Shown: piece after piece, positions 44,730-55,000 of the stretch | Layout of the letters: each line of letters opens with the position of its first letter | Position numbering within the stretch: the first letter of the stretch is position 1 | DNA from: an uncultured Lachnospiraceae bacterium | GTDB taxonomy: Bacteria; Bacillota; Clostridia; Lachnospirales; Lachnospiraceae | Direction: 5' to 3' | Length of the DNA stretch: 60,189 nt | Assembly: GCA_949471785.1 (NCBI GenBank) | Contig: CASWRE010000018.1 | Coordinates: forward strand, 1-60,189 | Translations under genes and position numbers: made by a program | Notes under the pieces: generated by a model | The model's input: only the letters and a program-made list of their open reading frames with translations | Told to the model about the DNA's origin: nothing | The model's database searches: none

Positions 44730-44795
44730 AGAAACGCGTCTGCGTTTCTTCCCGTGAAGGGCACAGATGCTTTGTATCCTTCCTCTGTGCCCTTC
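44730..44795 (-). repeat. Two tandem hairpins between brxB and brxC
   Basis: A 12-bp perfect stem (GAAGGGCACAGA at 44756-44767 with its complement at 44784-44795) is followed by an 8-bp stem (AGAAACGC at 44730-44737 with 44742-44749). Neither has a T-run behind it, so terminator function is unlikely. They may act in mRNA processing or in setting the brxC level. Confidence 0.7.
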
Positions 44796-44800
44796 TGCGA

Positions 44801-45376
44801 TCAAACTAACTTAAACGCCCTGTAATAATTATCGTCTTTTATCTCGCCAAACAGAATCAATTCCTGCTCATTATATATTCCCGGAAAAAACATCACCACC
44901 GGAACCCTCACAAATGCCTGATGCAAATTATTCAACACCTTATGGGAACGCAAAACAGGAAAGCATTTCCCCACTCCTGTCAGGAAAACTATGGCGTTTT
45001 CCGGTGTGTTATCCCTGATATACTGTACAATGTAACTATCATCATCATTTATTTTCATGGAATTGCTGACCGCTTTGCCAATGCGCTCCAAACCTCTTTT
45101 CTTTTCAAATTTATAGCACTCTTCCAGGAAATTATTTTTATCAAGAAAATCGATAATTATATCATACAAATCAAACACTTTCAGTTCAAATTCTTCTCCA
45201 CCCCTGGCATTCCTGTTCTGCATACACCTGACTCGCTCACGAACTTCCAGTTCTCTATCTGGTGGATAGTCGAAAATCCAATAGTTCACTTCATTTGCCC
45301 GACCGCTGCTTTGTCGGAATGAGGGTTTACGAATTGCATCCTCCATTTTATCCAGACGTTCATTTAAATCAGCCAC
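44801..45376 (-). CDS. brxB: BREX protein BrxB (DUF1788)
   Basis: About 191 residues from GTG 45374-45376, chosen because it follows GGAGGGAG at good spacing and gives VADLNERLDKMEDAI; a longer frame upstream lies in brxA. BrxB is a DUF1788 protein required for BREX methylation and defence, exact role unknown. Features: VNYWIFDYPPDRELEVRERV and the C-terminal IVFLTGVGKCFPVLRSHKVL. It overlaps the brxA stop by one base (TAGTG), which implies coupling. Confidence 0.9.
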   Translation of the reverse strand: MADLNERLDKMEDAIRKPSFRQSSGRANEVNYWIFDYPPDRELEVRERVRCMQNRNARGGEEFELKVFDLYDIIIDFLDKNNFLEECYKFEKKRGLERIGKAVSNSMKINDDDSYIVQYIRDNTPENAIVFLTGVGKCFPVLRSHKVLNNLHQAFVRVPVVMFFPGIYNEQELILFGEIKDDNYYRAFKLV

Positions 45377-45999
45377 TATCTGACTCCCTCCAATGCTTTG
45401 ACTACCTGCCCATACCCATAATTTTCTAACCAATGCTTAAATATCGGATCAAGAATCGGCTTTAATATTTTTCGTTCCGTTGTTCCCGCCTTTTCATCCA
45501 GAATACCCGCCTCGTAAAGCTGTGTCTTATAGCTTCTTCCTAACCTCTGCAGCGTCTGATCTGTCCACTTTGCTGCCACTTCATCCTGTGCCTGTTTATT
45601 TTTAAAAAATATACGGATATCTGCATCTGCAAGTACATTCGTTCCCATAATCATTTTTTCCCTGACCACCTCATACATAAAATCAAAAAACAAGGTATCA
45701 TGGGCAAAGCTTCCTGTTAACGCATATAACTTCTGAGTCGCTACATCACTATCCCGAAAAAGAGGATAAAAACTATCATCAAGACTCTTTATCCTTGCAA
45801 TTACCGTAGATTGAACCATCGCCGCCCTTGCCGGTGTTGACGCCCCAAATATATTCTTCTTAGCGCTGAGCTCCTTTATTTCATCAAAGGTTCTTCCCTG
45901 TTCCAAAAGCTGCACCGCTTTACGGAATTCCATAAACCACAAAGCAAACTTTACAGCTCCCGCGCTATATTTTTTCCTTTTCAATCCGTTATCCCTCAT
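45376..45999 (-). CDS. brxA: BREX protein BrxA (DUF1819)
   Basis: About 207 residues from ATG 45997-45999, which gives MRDNGLKRKKYSAGAVKFAL; the upstream ATG lies in the regulator gene. BrxA is a small helical DNA-binding-type protein of DUF1819. Features: FGASTPARAAMVQSTVIARI, DTLFFDFMYEVVREK and HWLENYGYGQVVKALEG. It overlaps the regulator by 11 bases and brxB by one base, so it sits in one operon. Confidence 0.9.
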   Translation of the reverse strand: MRDNGLKRKKYSAGAVKFALWFMEFRKAVQLLEQGRTFDEIKELSAKKNIFGASTPARAAMVQSTVIARIKSLDDSFYPLFRDSDVATQKLYALTGSFAHDTLFFDFMYEVVREKMIMGTNVLADADIRIFFKNKQAQDEVAAKWTDQTLQRLGRSYKTQLYEAGILDEKAGTTERKILKPILDPIFKHWLENYGYGQVVKALEGVR

Positions 46000-46204
46000 C
46001 TTTCTCCGGAACCATTTCCATAATATCGCCAACATCACACTGTAAATATTCACAGATACGTCTAAGAACATTCATAGAAACATCCTCATTTCTTCCCAAC
46101 TTTGCCAACGTGTTGGGACTCATCCGGGCTGCTTCAAGTAAATCCATCTTCTTCATATCCTTATCAATCAGCAATTTCCATAACTTGTTATAACTCACCC
46201 TCAT
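45989..46204 (-). CDS. XRE-family transcriptional regulator of the BREX island
   Basis: A 71-residue helix-turn-helix protein from ATG 46202-46204 (GAGGAA seven bases upstream); the longer frame to 46270 has no good site. The HTH is MKKMDLLEAARMSPNTLAKL, followed by VLRRICEYLQCDVGDIM, typical of the small Cro/C1-like type. It heads the BREX operon and overlaps brxA by 11 bases. Probably represses its own operon through the palindrome at 46363-46380 (inference). Confidence 0.88.
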   Translation of the reverse strand: MRVSYNKLWKLLIDKDMKKMDLLEAARMSPNTLAKLGRNEDVSMNVLRRICEYLQCDVGDIMEMVPEKDEG

Positions 46205-46301
46205 GGCATACTTCCTCACTTGCTCTTTGGTTTTAGCCGTTTCGTCAAACCATACAATAACAGCGCCCATACAATTCCGCCATCATCATACAGGCACTTA
46301 G

Positions 46302-46380
46302 ATTATACCAAACATACATCCCTGCCTCAATAATTTAATTATACTTATCTATAAATCTTCGTCAATAGTAAATGCTATTG
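46302..46380 (-). promoter_or_regulatory. Tandem promoters and operator of the BREX operon
   Basis: P1 is TTGACG (46360-46365), 16-base spacer, TATAAT (46338-46343). P2 is TTGAGG (46325-46330), 17-base spacer, TATAAT (46302-46307). A palindrome CAATAG-N6-CTATTG (46363-46380) overlaps the P1 -35 box and is the best candidate binding site for the XRE regulator. Confidence 0.7.
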
Positions 46381-46394
46381 GTCATTTATATAAA

Positions 46395-46436
46395 AAAATG
46401 CGTACAGAACTTCTATAAACATTCTGTACGCATTTT
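46395..46436. terminator. Bidirectional terminator upstream of the BREX promoters
   Basis: AAAATGCGTACAGAA (46395-46409) pairs perfectly with TTCTGTACGCATTTT (46422-46436). T/A runs flank both sides. It would stop transcripts from the remnant to its right before they enter the BREX operon. Confidence 0.8.
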
Positions 46437-46553
46437 CTAATCTTCCATGTAATCTATGGCTTTATGAAAAACCACCACAGCCTGATTAAGCACACTATTG
46501 GCAATTTTTACACGTTCCTCATATTTATTCGGCTGGTATTTTCGCCGAAAAAT
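46437..46553 (-). pseudogene. 3' remnant of an unknown gene
   Basis: Minus-strand frame without a start codon: RRKYQPNKYEERVKIANS then VLNQAVVVFHKAIDYMED and stop, followed at once by a terminator. It looks like the C-terminal 35 residues of a lost gene at the right edge of the BREX island. Family unknown. Confidence 0.45.
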
Positions 46554-46560
46554 TTAGAGA

Positions 46561-46589
46561 TTGATTATATAACCCCAAATTGTTATAAT
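46561..46589 (+). promoter_or_regulatory. Promoter of the small toxin-like mRNA
   Basis: TTGATT (46561-46566), 17-base spacer, TATAAT (46584-46589). Gives an mRNA with a structured leader of about 115 bases before the small peptide. Confidence 0.75.
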
Positions 46590-46713
46590 CGTTTCATGGG
46601 TGCTACCAAAATACGGTAGGCGGTTAGTCCTTCAACAGAGGGACTGTGACCCTCTGTTTACATAGAAATCCGTAGCTTGTCTGTCGGAAATCTTGCTAAA
46701 GGAGGGGATGCCA

Positions 46714-46809
46714 ATGTTGACTATTGAAGGTCTGATTGCAGTAATCAGCTTATGCTTGACATCTTTCGGACTTGGATATACCATCGGAAGCAATAAATCA
46801 CAAAAATAG
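46714..46809 (+). CDS. 31-residue hydrophobic peptide, type I toxin-like
   Basis: MLTIEGLIAVISLCLTSF then GLGYTIGSNKSQK: a short membrane helix with a basic tail, like small type I toxins/holin-like peptides of Firmicutes. AAAGGAGGGG precedes it; ATG 46714 has the better spacing (ATG 46708 is too near). A promoter lies 125 bases upstream, a hairpin terminator overlaps the stop, and a facing antisense promoter lies 90 bases downstream. The length puts it below usual annotation limits. Activity not tested; function inferred from layout. Confidence 0.65.
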   Translation: MLTIEGLIAVISLCLTSFGLGYTIGSNKSQK

Positions 46810-46842
46810 CCGCCCTGTCTGGTAAACTAAGCGGCAATTTTT
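46809..46842. terminator. Terminator of the small toxin-like mRNA
   Basis: GCCGC (46809-46813) pairs with GCGGC (46831-46835), followed by AATTTTT. The other strand reads GCGGCTATTTTTG, so it may also affect the antisense transcript. Confidence 0.6.
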
Positions 46843-46895
46843 GTTTCACTTATATACTGGGCTAACCGTCTATCGGTAGCGCCTTTTCTATAATC

Positions 46896-46924
46896 ATATT
46901 AGCATTATACTATGAATATGTCAA
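46896..46924 (-). promoter_or_regulatory. Antisense RNA promoter facing the toxin-like gene
   Basis: Minus-strand TTGACA (46919-46924), 17-base spacer, TAATAT (46896-46901). The transcript would run through 46883-46859, which is complementary-like to the toxin leader (46598-46629: GTGCTACC...GGTAGGCGGTTAGTCC against GGCTAACCG...CGGTAGCGCC). This is the layout of an antisense antitoxin RNA. Confidence 0.65.
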
Positions 46925-47009
46925 AGAATTTTTTCTGATACATAACCAAACTTCATAAAATTTCTACTTTATGACGCCGTTTTACACTTTTTCACTGTTG
47001 CAAAGTTTC

Positions 47010-47040
47010 AAAAAGGGCTTCCCGATTTCTCGGAAAGCCC
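47010..47040 (-). terminator. Terminator of tuf (end of the str operon)
   Basis: GGGCTT (47015-47020) with CCGA...TCGG and AAGCCC (47035-47040) forms a strong stem, followed on the minus strand by a T5 run (47010-47014). It lies 23 bases after the tuf stop. Confidence 0.85.
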
Positions 47041-47063
47041 CATAAAATCTAGCTTTTTACCGA

Positions 47064-48251
47064 TTACTCAAGAATGCTGGCAACACGGCCTGAACCTACA
47101 GTACGTCCACCCTCGCGGATAGCGAAGGTAAGACCCTGGCTCATAGCCATCGGATGGATCAGCTCGATCGTCATCTCTACGTTATCGCCAGGCATACACA
47201 TCTCAGTGCCTTCCGGCAGAGTGATCACACCTGTAACGTCGGAGGTACGGAAGTAAAACTGCGGTCTGTAGTTATTGAAGAACGGTGTGTGACGGCCACC
47301 CTCATCCTTGGTCAGAACGTATACCTGAGCGGTAAATTTGGTGTGGCAGGTCAGTGTGCCGGGTTTAGCCAGAACCTGGCCTCTCTCGATCTCTGTTCTC
47401 TGAACGCCACGAAGCAGTGCGCCGATGTTATCGCCGGCCTGAGCCTCGTCAAGCAGCTTACGGAACATTTCAACACCGGTAACGACAACTTTACGAGCCT
47501 CTTCCTTGATACCAACGATCTCAACCTCATCAGATACATGCAGAGTACCGGCCTCCACTCTACCTGTGGCAACAGTACCACGGCCAGTGATGGAGAATAC
47601 ATCCTCAACAGGCATAACGAACGGCTTGTCGGTGTCACGCTGGGGATCAGGAATATACTCGTCAACGGTCTTCATCAGCTCCATAACCTTGTCGCCCCAC
47701 TCGCTGGACGGATCTTCCAGAGCCTTCAGAGCAGAACCCTTGATGATCGGGCAATCTGTAAACTCATACTCCTCCAGAACCTCGGTAATCTCCATCTCAA
47801 CCAGCTCCAGCAGCTCCTCATCGTCTACCATGTCACATTTGTTCATGAATACAACGATGTAGGGAACGCCTACCTGACGGGACAGCAGGATGTGCTCTTT
47901 TGTCTGAGCCATAACACCGTCGGTGGCAGCCACAACCAGAATAGCGCCATCCATCTGGGCGGCGCCGGTGATCATGTTCTTTACATAATCGGCATGGCCT
48001 GGGCAGTCAACGTGTGCGTAATGTCTGTTCTCTGTCTCATACTCTACATGGGCGGTGGAGATTGTGATACCACGCTCTCTCTCCTCCGGAGCCTTATCAA
48101 TGTTATCGAAATCTGTAGCCACATTACCGGCTACTCTCTCGGAAAGCACTTTTGTGATAGCGGCTGTCAGAGTGGTTTTACCGTGGTCAACGTGCCCGAT
48201 CGTACCAATGTTACAATGCGGTTTGGTTCTCTCAAATTTTGCTTTAGCCAT
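47064..48251 (-). CDS. tuf: Elongation factor Tu
   Basis: A 395-residue EF-Tu that delivers aminoacyl-tRNA to the ribosome. G1 [10 protein letters not shown], the Thr switch region [14 protein letters not shown]3 [13 protein letters not shown]4 NKCDMVD; domains 2 and 3 complete to GRVASILE. Last gene of the str operon (rpsL, rpsG, fusA, tuf), with a 333-base structured gap before it and a terminator after. The AT-rich defence island begins just beyond the terminator. Confidence 0.98.
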   Translation of the reverse strand: MAKAKFERTKPHCNIGTIGHVDHGKTTLTAAITKVLSERVAGNVATDFDNIDKAPEERERGITISTAHVEYETENRHYAHVDCPGHADYVKNMITGAAQMDGAILVVAATDGVMAQTKEHILLSRQVGVPYIVVFMNKCDMVDDEELLELVEMEITEVLEEYEFTDCPIIKGSALKALEDPSSEWGDKVMELMKTVDEYIPDPQRDTDKPFVMPVEDVFSITGRGTVATGRVEAGTLHVSDEVEIVGIKEEARKVVVTGVEMFRKLLDEAQAGDNIGALLRGVQRTEIERGQVLAKPGTLTCHTKFTAQVYVLTKDEGGRHTPFFNNYRPQFYFRTSDVTGVITLPEGTEMCMPGDNVEMTIELIHPMAMSQGLTFAIREGGRTVGSGRVASILE

Positions 48252-48392
48252 TTCTAAAGTCCTCCTTAAAATCTTTGCCCCTTCCCGGGCTATTCACTAT
48301 TGATTACTTTTCAGTCCTGTGGCTGCTATCCTAGATTATATGGTAAACTAAGGATATTTGCAAGCACAAAAATCAGCAGAATCGCTTTATTT

Positions 48393-48531
48393 GTAACAGT
48401 TCAGCCTCCGGCTTCACTGTTACGGAATCTGCCCATTCCCAGTCGCCTTCGGCGAGGGACAGATTCCCTCTTGACTCAATTCACACGTTCTTACGGACTT
48501 TTGCGGCAAGCGCAAAGTCCTGGGCTGAACT
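48393..48531. repeat. Structured intergenic element between fusA and tuf
   Basis: Nested inverted repeats: AGTTCAGCC (48398-48406) with GGCTGAACT (48523-48531) outside; GTAACAGT (48393-48400) with ACTGTTAC (48416-48423) as an alternative; GGAATCTG (48424-48431) with CAGATTCC (48460-48467); GGACTTTTGCG (48495-48505) with CGCAAAGTCC (48511-48520). The remaining bases 48252-48392 and 48532-48584 show no gene. It may be a mobile REP/MITE-like element or an RNA structure; no tuf promoter could be assigned. Confidence 0.7.
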
Positions 48532-48584
48532 ATTACCTTTATTTCCTTAATTTTCGTAACCGCTCGGACTAGCCGAACCGCTCC

Positions 48585-50702
<2,118 letters not shown>

Positions 50703-50716
50703 TGAGATTTCCTCCT

Positions 50717-51250
<534 letters not shown>

Positions 51251-51464
51251 TTACCTCCCATCATCTTGTGTTCGCACGAGTAAAATCTTCTATATGACCC
51301 GCAACCGACAGGGTATATGGAATACCGTACAAAACAACTTTCTGTGATACTCTCTGTGATACTTGTTACATGTGGAAATCCGATTTCCTGTTTTTACGTT
51401 CCTGACAGCACACCAAAGGTATTCCTTCGGAAGTGCCGCGACCCAAACGAAACGGTTGCTTCCG

Positions 51465-51881
51465 TTACTTTTTCTTGGGTCTCTTGGCACCGTATTTAGA
51501 ACGGGCCTGTTTCCGGTTTGCAACGCCTGCCGTATCCAGAGTACCTCTGATGATATGGTATCTCGTACCAGGTAAATCCTTTACACGACCACCGCGGATC
51601 AGCACAACGCTGTGCTCCTGCAGATTGTGGCCCTCACCCGGAATATAGGATGTAACCTCGATTCCGTTGGAAAGGCGAACCCTGGCGATCTTTCTGAGCG
51701 CTGAATTCGGCTTTTTAGGAGTTGCCGTCTTCACTGCCGTGCATACGCCCCTTTTCTGGGGAGAGGACATATCCGTCGTCTTTTTCCTCAGAGAATTGAA
51801 ACTTTTCTGAAGAGCCGGAGCGTTGGACTTCTTTACGGATGTCTGACGTCCCTTTCTTACTAACTGATTAAATGTAGGCAT
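51465..51881 (-). CDS. rpsL: 30S ribosomal protein S12
   Basis: 138 residues from ATG 51879-51881 with AGGAGGTGAAAG upstream. [14 protein letters not shown] at the start, [11 protein letters not shown] and [22 protein letters not shown] are intact; the lysines changed in streptomycin-resistant mutants appear wild type. First gene of the str operon. The gene upstream is a surface protein, not the rpoC/L7Ae-type gene that often precedes rpsL. Confidence 0.98.
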   Translation of the reverse strand: MPTFNQLVRKGRQTSVKKSNAPALQKSFNSLRKKTTDMSSPQKRGVCTAVKTATPKKPNSALRKIARVRLSNGIEVTSYIPGEGHNLQEHSVVLIRGGRVKDLPGTRYHIIRGTLDTAGVANRKQARSKYGAKRPKKK

Positions 51882-51975
51882 TCCTTTCACCTCCTGTAAA
51901 AGTGTCTCTGCGGTTGCTATTGTTCTCTGTCAAACGCACACAAAAATAACTGCCTGTTTTGTGCACGCATGAGTT

Positions 51976-52004
51976 ATTATACGTTCAGTCCGCATGGCTG
52001 TCAA
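51976..52004 (-). promoter_or_regulatory. Perfect consensus promoter of the str operon
   Basis: Minus-strand TTGACA (51999-52004), 17-base spacer, TATAAT (51976-51981). The -35 box lies within the last codons of the Ig-like surface gene (stop 51985-51987) and the -10 box just beyond it. Confidence 0.88.
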
Positions 52005-55000
52005 GGAGAAATTGAATCTTTCTCCGTTTCACCGCCAGCAGAATCAGCAGAATCGCAATTGCCGCAACGGACAGCGCAAAACCGGTCAGCAGCAGCCTGT
52101 TATTCATGAACTGGACAAAACGGTCGGCGGTTACCAATACCCTGTAAGACGCGGCCGCCATTTTATTTTTCTTCGGATCATATACCTCTCTGCCAATATT
52201 GCCGGCCTTATCACAGGACGTCAGTTCTACTGTCTGGTAACGCGGGCTGCCGGGGACAGCCATGCGGATCTCTCCTCCGGCTGCAATCAGTTCGTCGCCC
52301 CGACAGATATATACCCTTTTCCCGTTCAGACGGACCTCCACGTAATCCAGCAGGATATTATCTTTGGCGTGCAGCGTAAACAGATGGCTTTCCTCCCTGT
52401 AACGGCCGCCGTCCGTCAGATTGGCCACGGCCATAGTCGGCGCAGTCCTGTCCACCGTGAAAGCCAGCGTCTTGGCCTTTGATTTGTTGGTTGCCGTATT
52501 ATGAGCCGCATCCTCCGAGTAAATATTGACGTCATAGGCCCCCTCCGCCTCAAAACAGGTTCCGTAAATCCGATACTTATACTTTTTCCATTGCTCTAGC
52601 CCGCCACTTTTCTCCACGGTGTAATCCGTTCCCTCTCTGAGAATAACAATCCTGCCCTCCCGGCTGTAACTGAGCTCCGTCGTCCTCAGATCATCCGTAT
52701 TAATCTCTGTGACCACCACGTCCTGCGGCCGGCTGATATATCCCTCATCCAGCATCTTTTGGGTGTCCTGATCGATCTCATAGGTCGAGCCGTCGCGGTT
52801 TACGGAAAAACGGACGGAAGCCGCGCTCTCATTGCCGGCTCTGTCTGCCGACTTACAGGTCAATGTGTAAATATCATCCATATTCTCGGCAAAATTCTCA
52901 AATTGAATCGTCATGCCGGAATTGTCGGCGACCATCGCAGCCATCCTGTCCACATCCTGCTCTCCCCGGTTTGCGCCTCGCAAAGTTACTTCCGTACTGC
53001 CTGCCGCGAAATTACTGTCCCGGATTCGGACTGCCGGAGCGACAGTCCCGTTGTTTGCCGATTGATCTTTTACGCCGTCAAATATAATCTCTGGCGCCGT
53101 CAGGTCAATCGTATATTGCTCCTGCGGCACCCCGGCCGACGGATTGCCGGCCAGATCTGTCCCATTGATACGGAAAGTATAGTCTGCGTCACGGCGAAAA
53201 CTAATTCTGGCCGTATGGATATCACCGGCCCCGGACCAGCCGCCGATCCTGGGCGCGCTGCCCGACGAAACCGTCACGGTCGCCATGATCTGTGCCGGAT
53301 CAAAATTGCGCTCCACGACCGTGATCGTGGCGGTCCTTGCCTCTCTATAGTAACTGCCGTTTTGGGCGTCATGATTGTCATAAGCCACCGTGATGACCGG
53401 GGCCGTCTTGTCCACGGTAAACTCCTGAAGGATTTCCCTGTTGGACTTGTTTCCCGCCAGATCATAGCAGCTGTAGCTTACGGTATAATCACTGTCGCCG
53501 GTAAACGTAATCACGGCGGTATGGGTCTCCCCGCGATGGGTCCATTTACCGATACGATAGCCTCCTCCTGCCGAGGACGACACCTTCGGACGGTAAGACA
53601 CGTCAAAATTTCTTTCTTCCACTGTTATTATCAGTTTCTTATCCTTCTTATAATATTTGCCGTTTTGTCCGTCATTTTTGTCAAAGGAAAATCTGACCGC
53701 CGGGGCTTTACTGTCCACCTTCATGTGAATTTCCCCGGATGTGGCCGCGTTGCCGGACCAGTCCTCGGCCGATACGGTAATCCTGACGTCATTGGAATAA
53801 AACTTGATCGGATCGATCCCGACATGGCCTGTCCATTGCTGCCTGTGTGCTGTTTCTTTCCATTCCGCCAGGATACCGGCCTTTGTATACCCGTTCGTTC
53901 CGTTGACAATCCTGTACGTGACTCGCTTCAACCCGGCGTATACGCCTTTAACCGGAGAATCCATAACGGACACCCGGAATCCGGGAGCGTCTTTCGCCCC
54001 ATAGACTCCTCTGCCCCAGCCTGGAGCCGCCGGCGCAGCCTTTACGACCGGCCCGGGAGTTTTATGATCCAGGATAATACCATCCGTACTGATATACTGG
54101 ATATTTCCGGCTTTATCGATAATCTTTCCGTATACGATCAGATACCGGTTTGCTTTAAACGTTTTCTTATTTTTATATTCCTTCCAGTCCCTCCGTTTTT
54201 CCAGGCTGCTTTTATTAAGAACCGTATCCGAGACCAGATACCAGACGGAATCCACACCGGCCGTTTCGTCCGCGCCCGTCAGAGATACCCTTACGCGGGT
54301 TTTACCAAATAAGCCGAATGTTATGACACGCAACAGTTTTTCCCAGGCCGCGGTACCTGTTCCGTTCACAAGATTCTCAACCGTCACGGCGCCGCCGGGC
54401 CTGACACGATCCAGGGTAAGGGTATGCGTTTGCACAGTTTCCAGTGCATTGCCGGCCAGATCCGTATAGCTGTAAGTAAACGTATAGTTGGCGTCTACTT
54501 GAATCGCCGGCAGCGTCAGCTCATACACATAACGACTGTCCGTCTCGCTGACGCGGCCTTTATTGATCCAGCCGCTGTAGAAAGCCGCGCCATAGTCGTC
54601 GATTTGAATCTCCTTATTCCCGCTGTCTGTGGCTTTGACTACAAGGCCGGTATTCTCCGGATCGAAATTGCGCTCTGTTATGACGGCTGTCGCCATCACA
54701 TGGGAAACCGTCTCGTTCGCATACGCACGGCCCCCGGACACGTCCAGGACCGTCTGAGCGCCGTCCATATGACAGGCCGTATAAATAAGCTCCAGCTCTG
54801 GTTTCACCGTGTCAATGATAAAGCGAAAGAGGCAGTCACGGCCGTCATTACCGGCGGCATCGGTGGCCGTGGTCTGTACCGTATACTCGCCGTCCGCCGC
54901 GAAGGTGATGGCAAAGCGGTACACCGTCTCGTCTGTTGTCCGCAAAATATCCGCCCCGGCATCCTTTGTGACAGATTCGATTCCCAAATGCTCCTTCTGC

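Noticed and set aside
46809..46842. Integron- or transposon-end hairpin
   Set aside because: The hairpin is followed by a T-run and overlaps the peptide stop, which fits a terminator better; no transposase is nearby.
47154..48257. 367-codon plus-strand frame across tuf
   Set aside because: It is antisense to an intact EF-Tu and reflects codon bias only.
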